DNA of 64,000 nt from Arthrobacter sp. Soc17.1.1.1 (lineage in GTDB: Bacteria > Actinomycetota > Actinomycetes > Actinomycetales > Micrococcaceae): assembly GCF_036867195.1 (NCBI RefSeq), contig NZ_JBAJII010000001.1:620001-684000 (forward strand), in the 5' to 3' direction. Position 1 is the stretch's first letter, and every line of letters starts with the position of its first letter. The notes under the pieces were generated by a model that made no database searches, had not been told where the DNA came from, and was given only the letters and a program-made list of their open reading frames with translations. Position numbers and translations under genes: made by a program. Positions 36,651 to 45,535 of this stretch are shown here, piece after piece.

Positions 36651-38993
36651 GTGTTCTCCCTGCTCCGCACGGAACTCTCCCGCTTCCGCATCACCCTCAC
36701 CGCGAAGGCAGCCCTGCTGGTCATCGCGATCATCCCCGCCCTCTACGGAGGTCTCTACCTCGCCGCGAACTGGGATCCCACGGGCCGGCTCGACCAGCTG
36801 ACCGCTGCCGTGGTGAACGAGGACCGCCCCGCCACCGCAGCCGGTCCCGACGGCGCCGAGAGCACCATCTCGGCCGGCGCCGACCTCGCGGAGTCGCTCA
36901 CCTCCTCGGCCGACGCAGGCTTCACCTGGGTCGAGGTCGGCAGGGACGAGGCGCAGGAGGGCCTCGACGACGGCACCTACGCCGCCACCCTCGCCATCCC
37001 GTCGGAGTTCTCGTCCACCCTGGCCTCGGTGGGCGGCGACGCCCCGGCCCGGGCGATGCTCGACATCACCACCAACGACGCCGACAGCTACATCGTGGGC
37101 CAGGTGGGCAACACCGTCGCCGCCAACCTGCAGCGGCAGGTGCAGTCCGGCGCCACGGAGGACTACCTCGACAGCATCTACCTCGGTTTCTCCTCGCTCC
37201 ACGGCAAGCTGACCGAGGCCGGCGACGGCGCCGGCAGGATCGCGGACGGCGCCAGGAGCGCCGACGATGGGTCAGCGTCGCTCGTCGTCGGGCTCGGGAG
37301 CCTCGTCGACGGCAGCTCCCAGCTCTCCTCCGGCAGCGCCCAGGTGGCGGCCGGCGCGGCCGATCTCGCCGCAGGGGCGGGCGATCTCGCCGCAGGCCTG
37401 GACCGGCTCGACACGGCGACGGCGGAGCTCGTGCCGCAGTCGCAACAGCTGGCCGCCGGGACGGCGTCCGCCGCCACGGGCGCAGCGACGCTGCGTGACG
37501 GTGCCGCCGGGCTCGCCACCGGGACGCAGGTGGTGGCCGACGGCGCCGCGCAGCTCTCGGCTTCGTCGGCCACCCTGGCGGACGGCACGCGGGGCGTGGC
37601 CGACGGCGTCACGCAGGTCGGGAGCGGGGCAGGCGCCCTGTCGGCGGGAGCCACCGGGCTCCAGGCCGCAGCCGACCAGGCGGCGGCCGGATCGCGGACC
37701 GTCGCCGACGGCCTCGCCGGGCTCGCCGCGAACTACGGCTCGCTCTCCGATGCCGAGCGGCTCGCCGCCCTCCAGCAGCTGGCCGCGGGTGCCGATGCCG
37801 CCGCCGCGGGCAGCGAGGGGATCGCCGGCGGCGCCGGGAGCCTCGCCGCCTCGGCCTCCGAGCTCGCCGCAGGGGCCGGGAGCGCTGCGGCCGGTGCGTC
37901 CGCCGCCGCCGACGGCGCCGCAGCACTGGCAGCCGGTGCCTCCGATCTCGACCAGGGTGCGTCCGCCGCCGCCGGCGGGGCCGCGCAGGTCTCCGAGGGC
38001 GCCGCAGGCCTCGCCGACGGACTCGTGCAGCTCGGAACCGGCACGGCAGCACTCGCCGACGGCACACCCGCACTGCGGGACGGCATCGTGTCCGCGTCCG
38101 CCGGCGCCGACCAGCTCGCAGCGGGGGCGACGACGCTGAGCAGCGGTGCCGGGCAGGTCGCCGGGGGAGCGGCAGGCCTCGCCGACGGTTCCGCCCAGGC
38201 GTACGACGGCGCCGCGCAGCTCGAGGACGGGCTCGGCACGCTGTCCACCGGATCCTCCGACCTCGCCCGGCAGCTCGACGAGGGCGCAGGGCAGGTGCCG
38301 GACTACGACGAGGCGCAGCGCTCCGTGCTGAGCGGCGTCGCGGCGTCGCCCGTCGCGATCGACCGGACGCACGCCAACGCCGTGGACGCCTACGGCGAGG
38401 GCATGGCCCCGTACTTCATCCCGCTGGCGCTCTGGGTGGGCGGCATCATCACGTACACCGTGCTCCGGGCCGTCTCGCCGCGGGCGCTCGCCTCCACGGC
38501 CGCCTCCTGGCGGGTCTCGGCCGCCGGCTACCTGCAGGGTGCGCTCTTCGCGGTGCTGCAGGCCCTGGTGCTCCTCGGCGTCCTGGTCGCCGCCGTCGGA
38601 CTGACCACACCCCACCCGCTGGGGCTCCTGGCCTTCACCGTGCTCACCGCCCTCGTGTTCACGGCGATCCACCAGGCGCTGGTCGCGCTCCTCGGGGGCG
38701 TCGGCCGCCTCGTGGCCCTGGTGCTCCTGATGCTGCAGCTCACCTCCGCGGGCGGCACGTACCCCGTGGAGACCGCGCCGGGCTTCTTCCGGTTCCTGAG
38801 CCCGTTGCTGCCCATGACGCACGCCGTCGAGGGGTTGCGCCACCTGATCGCGGGCGGTGACGTCGGGGTCGTCTGGCTCGCCGCCGCACAGCTGGGAGTC
38901 TTCTTCGTGCTCGCTGCGGCGGTCTCGGTGCTGGCGTCCCACCGGCGCCGCTCCTGGTCCATGGAGACGCTGCACCCCAGCCTCGCGATCTGA
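36651..38993 (+). CDS. YhgE/Pip family ABC-2-like membrane protein
   Basis: Large protein of 780 residues. One membrane helix near 18-38 (LLVIAIIPALYGGLYLAA) is followed by the YhgE/Pip N-domain. Residues about 190-545 are a very long array of short Ala/Gly-rich units of the form GAxxLAxG, probably an extended external helical stalk. Five or six membrane helices at the C-terminus (about 590-770) resemble ABC-2 permeases. Relatives include the Lactococcus phage infection protein Pip and type VII secretion EsaA. GTG 36651 lies 3 bases after the ATPase stop. Cargo is unknown; a TetR protein probably controls it. Confidence 0.88.
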   Translation: MFSLLRTELSRFRITLTAKAALLVIAIIPALYGGLYLAANWDPTGRLDQLTAAVVNEDRPATAAGPDGAESTISAGADLAESLTSSADAGFTWVEVGRDEAQEGLDDGTYAATLAIPSEFSSTLASVGGDAPARAMLDITTNDADSYIVGQVGNTVAANLQRQVQSGATEDYLDSIYLGFSSLHGKLTEAGDGAGRIADGARSADDGSASLVVGLGSLVDGSSQLSSGSAQVAAGAADLAAGAGDLAAGLDRLDTATAELVPQSQQLAAGTASAATGAATLRDGAAGLATGTQVVADGAAQLSASSATLADGTRGVADGVTQVGSGAGALSAGATGLQAAADQAAAGSRTVADGLAGLAANYGSLSDAERLAALQQLAAGADAAAAGSEGIAGGAGSLAASASELAAGAGSAAAGASAAADGAAALAAGASDLDQGASAAAGGAAQVSEGAAGLADGLVQLGTGTAALADGTPALRDGIVSASAGADQLAAGATTLSSGAGQVAGGAAGLADGSAQAYDGAAQLEDGLGTLSTGSSDLARQLDEGAGQVPDYDEAQRSVLSGVAASPVAIDRTHANAVDAYGEGMAPYFIPLALWVGGIITYTVLRAVSPRALASTAASWRVSAAGYLQGALFAVLQALVLLGVLVAAVGLTTPHPLGLLAFTVLTALVFTAIHQALVALLGGVGRLVALVLLMLQLTSAGGTYPVETAPGFFRFLSPLLPMTHAVEGLRHLIAGGDVGVVWLAAAQLGVFFVLAAAVSVLASHRRRSWSMETLHPSLAI

Positions 38994-39089
38994 CAACCGA
39001 GCGTCCACAGGCACCCGGAGCGCATGCGTTCCGGGGCAGGACCGCCTAGGTTGGGTAGGTATCCGTTCCCGTCAGGAAGGCACCATCCC

Positions 39090-39410
39090 ATGATCTTCAT
39101 CGTCGTCAAGTTCACCGTGAAGCCCGAGTGGAGCGACCGCTGGATCGACCTCACGCGGGGCTTCACGGAGGCCACGCGCCAGGAACCGGGCAACCTGTGG
39201 TTCGACTGGTCGCGCAGCGTCGATGACCCGAACCGGTTCGTCCTCGTCGAGGCGTTCCAGGACGACGCCGCGGAGGCCCACGTGAACAGCGACCACTTCT
39301 CGCAGGCGATGCGGGACATGCCGCAGGCCCTCGTGGAGACGCCGGAGATCATCAGCGAACGCATCGGCGCCGAGGGCTGGGGCCGCATGGGCGAGCTGAC
39401 GGTCGCCTGA
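39090..39410 (+). CDS. Antibiotic biosynthesis monooxygenase (ABM) domain protein
   Basis: Small 106-residue ferredoxin-like protein of the ABM/YgiN quinol monooxygenase group. Family features are IFIVVKFTVKPEW, then TRQEPGNLWFDW, RFVLVEAFQDDAAEAHVNS and HFSQAM. It has no visible cofactor motif, as usual. Quinol or heme-related substrates are known for relatives; none can be assigned here. The ATG at 39090 follows GGAAGG. It stands alone and ends at a strong terminator. Confidence 0.88.
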   Translation: MIFIVVKFTVKPEWSDRWIDLTRGFTEATRQEPGNLWFDWSRSVDDPNRFVLVEAFQDDAAEAHVNSDHFSQAMRDMPQALVETPEIISERIGAEGWGRMGELTVA

Positions 39411-39444
39411 CGCAGGTCTCCGCCGCAGGCACCGGAGCAGGACA

Positions 39445-39488
39445 GGACGAAGGACCGCACCCGGCGGAACGGGTGCGGTCCTTCGTCC
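39445..39488. terminator. Bidirectional terminator after the ABM gene
   Basis: Perfect 19-bp stem with a 6-base loop, between the convergent ABM and formamidase genes. Confidence 0.85.
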
Positions 39489-39501
39489 GTACCGGGGTGT
39501 C

Positions 39502-40470
39502 CTACGGGGTGAGGACGCTCTTCGGCAGGTGGTGCGTGGTCACCGCGCCGATGGGTGCCATCGGATGGAGCGGGTCGGGGGCGGTGCTGCCGGTCGGTCC
39601 GCCGAGGCGTGAGTGGCAGACCGCGCTGAGCAGCGCGTACGCGTCGCCGGTGGAGTAGCCGTGCGTGTGCACGAGGAAGTCGAAGACGTCCTCGTAGCCG
39701 CGCCGGATCGACTCCTGGACCGGGTCGCCCAGCCCCACGAAGATCCACTCCGACTCCGTCTCCACGCGCGGTGCCCGCAGGGGGAGATCCTTCACCACGT
39801 CGACGCTGATCACGGCGACGCCCTCGGCCTCGATCGCGACGAAGGACGACTCGCCCTCGGCCATGATCGCGTGGATGTCGCCGATGGACAGGTACGCACC
39901 CTCCGTCATGACCGGGAGGTAGACGGTGGTCCCGGGCCGGCAGTCGGTGAGGTCCATGTTCCCGCCCTGGGCGTAGGACGGCATGACCGTCGAGTGGGTG
40001 CCCTGCGCGGGCGCCGTACCGATGCACCCGATCATCGGTGCCGGCGCGAGGACGTGCCGGTCGGTCACGTGGACGCCCTGCGCGTCGATCGGGACCCGGC
40101 GCGTGAACATGCCGCTGCCCATCCTGTCCTGCAGCGCGCCGACGCCCGGAAGGCTGACGGACCAGCCGCAGTCCTTCAGCCTGATCTCGTGGATGGTGAC
40201 GGCCAGGGCGTCGCCGGGCTGTGCGCCCTCGACGTACAGGGGGCCGGTGACGGGGTTGAGCTGCGCGGTCAGCCGGCCCATGTCCCTGTGGTCGTGCAGC
40301 TGGGCGTACACCTCGTCGTTCGTCTCGAAGCCGATGCGCTCCCCGGTGCCCGGCCTGATCCGGAGTGCGGGTTCGTCGTCGGCACTGAAGCCGGGCCGGC
40401 CGAAGGACTTGTCGAGGAAGTGGTCGAGGCCGTCGGACAGGGGGGTCGTCCCGGTGGTGGAGCTGGTCAT
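39502..40470 (-). CDS. Acetamidase/formamidase family hydrolase
   Basis: 322 residues; the FmdA/AmdA family hydrolyses short amides to ammonia and acid. Recognisable stretches are VEGAQPGDALAVTIHEI near 82, MIGCIGTAP near 140, GGNMDL, GAYLSIGDIHA near 192 and ESEWIFVG. The ATG overlaps the APC permease stop as ATGA, so permease and hydrolase are made together. The permease gene comes first and a divergent GntR regulator sits beyond a 25-bp inverted repeat. The substrate could be formamide, acetamide or a larger amide or imide entering through the permease. Confidence 0.88.
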   Translation of the reverse strand: MTSSTTGTTPLSDGLDHFLDKSFGRPGFSADDEPALRIRPGTGERIGFETNDEVYAQLHDHRDMGRLTAQLNPVTGPLYVEGAQPGDALAVTIHEIRLKDCGWSVSLPGVGALQDRMGSGMFTRRVPIDAQGVHVTDRHVLAPAPMIGCIGTAPAQGTHSTVMPSYAQGGNMDLTDCRPGTTVYLPVMTEGAYLSIGDIHAIMAEGESSFVAIEAEGVAVISVDVVKDLPLRAPRVETESEWIFVGLGDPVQESIRRGYEDVFDFLVHTHGYSTGDAYALLSAVCHSRLGGPTGSTAPDPLHPMAPIGAVTTHHLPKSVLTP

Positions 40471-41912
40471 GGTCGGTGTCCTTCACTGGCGGTCGTCACG
40501 GGCTGGTGGTCCTCGGGCATCCCGGGGTCGCGTCCGGAGACGTCCGTGGTGCGTCCGGTCCGCCGGTAGTACGCGAAGACGCAGGCGCCGAGGGCGAGCC
40601 ACACGAGCCCGCCGATCTTCGCCTCGACCGCGGCGTTCAGCAGCACGTACCCGATGATCAGGAAGCCGATCACGGGCACCACCAGGTGCAGGAGGTAGTT
40701 GGTGGACTTCCTGCGGATGACGTAGTGCACCACCACGGAGACGTGGAGGAGGAGGAACCCGAAGAGCGCCCCGAAGTTCACGAGGGCCGAGATGATGTCG
40801 ATCTGGCCCACGAAGAAGAGCACGAGGACGGCCGAGATCACCGAGACGGTGATGATCGCGTACTGCGGTACCTTGCGGGAATTGATGGCACTCAGGAACT
40901 TCGGCAGCTGGCCTTCCCGGCTCATCGAATAGAGGAGCCGGGATGTGGCGGCCTGCGCCGCCATGGCGTTGGCGATGCCGAGGGCCAGGACGTTCACCAC
41001 GAAGAAGGCTGTGGCCCAGGTGCTGCTCGAGGCGGCCTCCACGAGGTCGAAGAACGCGTTGCCCGCGGCATCCTCGGAGAACGGCCCCTGGCCTGCCGCG
41101 AGGAGACTGGCCAGCCAGGTCTGCGTCACGAAGCAGAACGCTGCGATGAACAGGGCGATGATCATGGCCTTCCCGGCGGCGGTGCGCTTGCCGGTGGATT
41201 CCTCGGCCATGGTGGAGATGCCGTCGAACCCGAGGAAGCTGAGGACGGCGATGGACAGAGCCGAGGCCAGCAGGGGCCCGCTCACCGTCTCGGCGTCCCA
41301 GACGGGGGCCGTTGAGAACTCGGCGCCGGGGATCGTCCCCCCGTTCAGGGCGGAGACCGCGATGATGATGAAGATGACCACGAAGGCCAGTTCCACCACG
41401 AGGAAGATGCGGTTCATCAGTTTGAGCGAGCTGATCCCGAGCAGGTTCACCGCCGTGTTGAGGGCCACGAACACCAGTGCCCATACCCAGCGCGCCGATC
41501 CGGGGAAGATGCCGATCATCGACTCGGCGGCGAAGACGTAGAGGAGCGTCGGGATGAGGAGGTAGTCGAGGAGGATCGCCCACCCGGCGAAGAAGCCGAT
41601 CGTGGGGTGGATCCCGCGGCCCACGTAGGAGAAGACGGAGCCGGCGAGCGGGATGGCCCTCGCCATCTGGGAGTACGCGAGGGCGGTGAAGATCATCGCC
41701 ACGAGCCCGATCAGGTAGACGAGGGGCACCATGCCCTCGGCGGCGTTGTAGACGGTGCCGAAGATGGCCCAGGGGGCGATCGGCACCATGAAGATCAGTC
41801 CGTAGATGAGCAGATCCGTCGTCGAGACGGACCGTTTCAGTTCCTGCTTGTACCCGTACGACTCGAGCTGCTGCTGCGCGCTCAACTCATCGGGTGCGTG
41901 GGATGTGGCCAC
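40467..41912 (-). CDS. APC superfamily permease, amide operon
   Basis: Amino acid/polyamine/organocation transporter of 481 residues with about 12 membrane segments. YGYKQELKRSVSTTDLLIYG precedes the first helix, and SFLGFDGISTMAEE near 220 is the usual APC signature loop. GTG 41912 is the start. Its stop overlaps the formamidase start. Import of an amide, an amino acid amide or another nitrogen source is suggested by the partner hydrolase; classical formamide channels are of a different family, so the true cargo may be larger. Confidence 0.88.
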   Translation of the reverse strand: MATSHAPDELSAQQQLESYGYKQELKRSVSTTDLLIYGLIFMVPIAPWAIFGTVYNAAEGMVPLVYLIGLVAMIFTALAYSQMARAIPLAGSVFSYVGRGIHPTIGFFAGWAILLDYLLIPTLLYVFAAESMIGIFPGSARWVWALVFVALNTAVNLLGISSLKLMNRIFLVVELAFVVIFIIIAVSALNGGTIPGAEFSTAPVWDAETVSGPLLASALSIAVLSFLGFDGISTMAEESTGKRTAAGKAMIIALFIAAFCFVTQTWLASLLAAGQGPFSEDAAGNAFFDLVEAASSSTWATAFFVVNVLALGIANAMAAQAATSRLLYSMSREGQLPKFLSAINSRKVPQYAIITVSVISAVLVLFFVGQIDIISALVNFGALFGFLLLHVSVVVHYVIRRKSTNYLLHLVVPVIGFLIIGYVLLNAAVEAKIGGLVWLALGACVFAYYRRTGRTTDVSGRDPGMPEDHQPVTTASEGHRP

Positions 41913-42043
41913 CGGAATGCCTTTCGGTCAGCGGGACGGGCGCGCCGGGGAGTGCACGGACGGTGCGACGCGCCACAGGAGGAGGATCGGGACCACGGGT
42001 GGCCGGAAGGGGGCCGGATGGTCTGAGCAGTATCCTCGCCCAT

Positions 42044-42068
42044 AAAAGGTCTTTCTGGAAGACCTTTT
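42044..42068. promoter_or_regulatory. 25-bp inverted repeat between amide operon and GntR gene
   Basis: Perfect 10-base arms AAAAGGTCTT and AAGACCTTTT flank TCTGG. It lies 132 bases before the permease start and 37 before the GntR start. A second, smaller palindrome AGGT-AAA-ACCT is at 42078-42088. Both look like operators for the adjacent GntR protein. Confidence 0.78.
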
Positions 42069-42104
42069 GTTTCCGGGAGGTAAAACCTGACCTAGGCTGG
42101 TGCC

Positions 42105-42923
42105 ATGAACGGGTCCGGCCGAGCAGGGGGCAGGGGATTGCCGCAGGAAGGGCTCCTCTCGGGCCCGCTGCAGGCGCCCCACCGTGCGGACGGGATCGCG
42201 GACAGGCTGATCACGGCGATCGCGGTGGGGGAGTACCTCCCCGGAGCCCGGCTACCGTCCGAGCGGGAGCTCGCGGACTCGCTGGGGGCGGGAAGGATGA
42301 CCGTCCGGGAGGCCATCGCGCGGCTGGTCGCGCAGGGGATCCTCGAGACGAGGCGCGGCCGCAACGGTGGATCCTTCGTGACCCGGCAGTGGGAGGTGTC
42401 CTCCCGCCAGGCGGTGCAGCGGTCCCTCGGCATGCGCTGGGAGTCGATGCGCGATCTGCGCGAGACGCTCGGCCTCCTGCACGGAGCACTCGCCCGCTGT
42501 GCCGCGGACAACCGTCGGGACGACGACGTCGTGACCCTCCGGGCACGCCTCGAGGATTTCCGTGCAGCAGCATCCGGCCAGGCCTCGCAGGCCGCCGACG
42601 CCGCGCTCCACGCCGCCATCAGCGCCGCCACGCACAACGCACTCCTGAGCTCCCTGCTCGCGGCGACGGAGGCCCGTCTGAACTTGGCAGCGCCGTCGCA
42701 TCCGTGGGGGCCGGAAGAGGGTGTCGAGGCGATGGAGGCCAGGGCCCTGAAGGACCACGAGCGACTCGTGGCTGCCATCTGTTCGGGGGACGCCGATGTC
42801 GCGGAACGGATAGCGCGTCAGCACGTGAGGATCGACTTCGAGATGATCGAGGCAGCGCTCGGGAGGACCGTCGGCTCCCTGGAGCCGGCAGGAGCCGAGC
42901 AGGCGGTCCGGTCGGATCCGTGA
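42105..42923 (+). CDS. GntR family regulator (FadR/FCD) of the amide operon
   Basis: 272 residues. The winged helix-turn-helix at about 28-98 includes GARLPSERELADSLGAGRMT and the wing RGRNGGSFV. The helical FCD-type domain follows, with a probable metal-binding HAAISAATH near 168. The ATG is at 42105. Divergence from the permease/formamidase operon across a perfect inverted repeat argues that it is its repressor, with the amide or its product as effector. Confidence 0.9.
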   Translation: MNGSGRAGGRGLPQEGLLSGPLQAPHRADGIADRLITAIAVGEYLPGARLPSERELADSLGAGRMTVREAIARLVAQGILETRRGRNGGSFVTRQWEVSSRQAVQRSLGMRWESMRDLRETLGLLHGALARCAADNRRDDDVVTLRARLEDFRAAASGQASQAADAALHAAISAATHNALLSSLLAATEARLNLAAPSHPWGPEEGVEAMEARALKDHERLVAAICSGDADVAERIARQHVRIDFEMIEAALGRTVGSLEPAGAEQAVRSDP

Positions 42924-42929
42924 CGTCCG

Positions 42930-43484
42930 TCAGGCGGCGCTTCCCACACCCGCGGGCAGTGCCTGCTGCAGGATGAAGTCGTCCTCGAAGCGGTCGCCGA
43001 GGCGGAACCGCTTGGTGCCGACCCTCTGGAAGCCGTGCTTCCCGTAGAAGCGGATGGCACGGGCGTTCTCCTGGTTCACGCCCAGCCACACACCCGGCAG
43101 GCCCGATGCGGCTGCGAGGTCGAGGGTCGCGGTCATCAGGGCCGCGGCCGAGCCCCGGCCGTGGTGCCCCGGATGCACGTAGAACTTGCTGAGCTCCACG
43201 ACGGGCGAGATCGACAGTGCGGACAGGACGTCGGCATCCGTGGGCTGGTCCAGGACGATCATGCTCCAGCCCACGATCCCGCCCTGCTCGCGCAGGCACA
43301 GGATGGTGTGCCCCGGGAGATCGGCGAGGGCCGCGAACCGTTCGGCGGACAGATGCGTCTCGATGTGCCGGCGGATGTCCTCGGGCCGTGAGCCCGCGGG
43401 GCAGGCGAGGGGGAAGGTGACGGCTGCGCAGGCGGCGAGCGCTACCGCGTCGTCGGCCGTCGCCGTCGAGATGTCGATGGTCAT
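42930..43484 (-). CDS. GNAT family N-acetyltransferase
   Basis: 184 residues, acetyl-CoA-dependent acyltransferase. The acetyl-CoA loop is VHPGHHGRGSAAALM near 116-130, preceded by SPVVELSKFYV. The C-terminal IRFYGKHGFQRVG near 155 is standard. It resembles the PaiA-like group; the amine acceptor is unknown. The ATG at 43484 follows GGAAGC. Only 16 bases separate it from a 22-bp hairpin, so its own promoter must overlap that hairpin or it is expressed by read-through. Confidence 0.88.
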   Translation of the reverse strand: MTIDISTATADDAVALAACAAVTFPLACPAGSRPEDIRRHIETHLSAERFAALADLPGHTILCLREQGGIVGWSMIVLDQPTDADVLSALSISPVVELSKFYVHPGHHGRGSAAALMTATLDLAAASGLPGVWLGVNQENARAIRFYGKHGFQRVGTKRFRLGDRFEDDFILQQALPAGVGSAA

Positions 43485-43500
43485 GCTTCCAATCTAGGAC

Positions 43501-43546
43501 GAACGACAGCAGGACGCGGACCGGGGTCCGCGTCCTGCTGTCGTTC
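43501..43546. terminator. Very stable hairpin after the 5'-nucleotidase gene
   Basis: Perfect 22-bp inverted repeat with a 2-base centre, 27 bases after the nucleotidase stop and just upstream of the GNAT gene. Most simply the nucleotidase terminator. Confidence 0.85.
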
Positions 43547-43573
43547 CGGCTCCGCGCTCGGTGCCGACCGGCG

Positions 43574-45376
43574 CTAGCCGATCACGCGCTCGCCGTTGCG
43601 GGTGAGCTTCCAGTTCTCCTCGAAGAACGTGGCCGGGTCGATGGTGCCCTCCGCGATCAGGTAGTCGATGAGGAGCTGCCGGATCTCGGTGGTCTGGTTC
43701 ACGAGCACGGGGGCCGTCGCGATGTGCGGGAAGTTGCCGCCACCGGACTGCCGGTAGTTGTTCGTGGCCACGGCGAAGCGCTGGGCCGGGTCGATCGGCG
43801 CACCGGCGTAGCTGAGGTTCACGATGCGCTGGCCCACGGGCTTGCTGATGTCGATGTCGTAGGAGACGCCGGACATCATGTCGTAGTTGTAGTCGGGGGT
43901 GCCCCCGGCGTTGGTCAGCGTGGCGGGATCGACGGGTGCTCCCGGGGCGGTCTGCGTGAAGTACTTCGCCGAGTACTCGAGGTAGTCCCTGACCTGCGCG
44001 CCGGTCAGCTCGACGCCGAAGAGCGTGTTCGGGAAGACGTACAGACCCGCCATGTCGCGGATGGTCACGGGACCCTGCGGGATCACGGCCGCCCGGTTGA
44101 AGGGTGCCACGATGGACAGGACCGGGAGGTCCGCGTTCGGCGTCCCCTCGAGCGCCTTGTGGACGGCGCCGGCCTGGACCTCGTTGACGAAGTCCATGAC
44201 GGCCGTGTCGCGGATGCGCGCGTCCGCGGCGGACATCGTCTGGGTCGCGGTGCCGATCGGCGTGTTCACGTAGTCGATGGTGCGCTGGTGCTGGTCGGCC
44301 GCGATGGCCGAGATCTCCGGGTCCGCAGGCACGGTGTTGGTGTTGAGCAGCTCCGAGTGCGCCGAGGTGACGTCCCACTGGCCGCGGACCTTCGTGAGCT
44401 CGAAGTCCATGACGGACAGGCGCATGCCCCAGTTCCTGGGCTCCGTGAGGAGCACCTGCTCGCCGGTCTGCTTGTTCGTTACGAAGCGCTCCGGGATCTC
44501 CTGGTGCTCGTGGCCCGCGAGGATCGCGTCGATCCCGGGGACCTGCTCGGCGATCAGGGTGGAGGCGTTCTCGACCGGCAGCGCCCCGCCGTAGGAGGAC
44601 GTGCCGGAGGGGCCCGAGTGCGAGCTGACGACGACGACGTCGGCGCCGGCGGACCTCATCTCGGGGACGTACGTGCGTGCCTGCTCCACCATGTCGTCGA
44701 ACACCAGCCGGCCCTCGACGTTGTTCTTGTCCCAGATCGCGCTGCCCGGGGTGGTGAGCCCGAGGATGCCGACCTGGATGGGCTTCTGGCCCTTCAGCTT
44801 GACCGTCTTGATGACGTACGGCGTGAAGGCGTCCTCGCCCGTGACCGCGTCCTTGACGTTCGCGCCGAGGAGCGGGAAGTCGAGCTGCTCCTCATAGGTG
44901 CGCAGGAGCGGGAGCCCGTAGTTGAACTCGTGGTTGCCGAGCGTGGTGGCGTCGTAGCCCATGGCGTTCATCGCGGCAGCCATGGGGTGCGTCTCGCCGG
45001 TCTCGGAGACGGGCTCCACGGTGGCGAAGTAGTCCGTCAGCGACGTGCCCTGGATGGTGTCGCCGTTGTCGATCAGGAGGGTGGATTCCTCCCCGCGGTC
45101 CGCACGCACCTGGTCGACGAGGGTGGAGATCTTCGCGAGTCCGACGTCGTTGTGTGCGGCGTCGTCGTACTCGGCGTTGGTGAAGTAGTCCCAGTTCTCG
45201 ATGTAGCCGTGGAGGTCGCTGGTACCCATGACGGTGATCGAGACCGTCGGGTCCTTGGGGCCCTTGCCCCCGCCGGGTGCGGCGGTCGCGGCGGGTGCGG
45301 ATCCGATGGCCGCGATGCAGCCGATGGCGACCGCCGCGATGGCGCGGCGGTGCCCCCTGGTGAAACTTTGTGACAC
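43574..45376 (-). CDS. Secreted 5'-nucleotidase / metallophosphatase (UshA-like)
   Basis: 600 residues. A signal peptide is clear (RRAIAAVAIGCIAAIGSA then ATAAPG), so it is exported. The metallophosphatase domain has metal ligands D54 and H56 in GTSDLHG, then NGDTIQG, LGNHEFNYG and LAGHEHQ. The C-terminal 5'-nucleotidase domain (about 350-580) binds the base through N- and F-rich loops. It should release phosphate and nucleoside from extracellular nucleotides. No cell-wall anchor is seen at the C-terminus. GTG 45376 follows AGGAGC. Confidence 0.92.
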   Translation of the reverse strand: MSQSFTRGHRRAIAAVAIGCIAAIGSAPAATAAPGGGKGPKDPTVSITVMGTSDLHGYIENWDYFTNAEYDDAAHNDVGLAKISTLVDQVRADRGEESTLLIDNGDTIQGTSLTDYFATVEPVSETGETHPMAAAMNAMGYDATTLGNHEFNYGLPLLRTYEEQLDFPLLGANVKDAVTGEDAFTPYVIKTVKLKGQKPIQVGILGLTTPGSAIWDKNNVEGRLVFDDMVEQARTYVPEMRSAGADVVVVSSHSGPSGTSSYGGALPVENASTLIAEQVPGIDAILAGHEHQEIPERFVTNKQTGEQVLLTEPRNWGMRLSVMDFELTKVRGQWDVTSAHSELLNTNTVPADPEISAIAADQHQRTIDYVNTPIGTATQTMSAADARIRDTAVMDFVNEVQAGAVHKALEGTPNADLPVLSIVAPFNRAAVIPQGPVTIRDMAGLYVFPNTLFGVELTGAQVRDYLEYSAKYFTQTAPGAPVDPATLTNAGGTPDYNYDMMSGVSYDIDISKPVGQRIVNLSYAGAPIDPAQRFAVATNNYRQSGGGNFPHIATAPVLVNQTTEIRQLLIDYLIAEGTIDPATFFEENWKLTRNGERVIG

Positions 45377-45535
45377 GTGAAATCAGCTCCTGTAGGAATG
45401 CGGTGGCAGCAGCCTACCCGTGACCGGTGACACACTGGTGACGCTGGCCTTGCTCCGGGTGAACGGAGGGGGTCGGGTACCGGGCGGCCTCTCCAGGGCC
45501 GCCCGCTGGGGAAGCCACGCCGGGGAGGACCGCGA

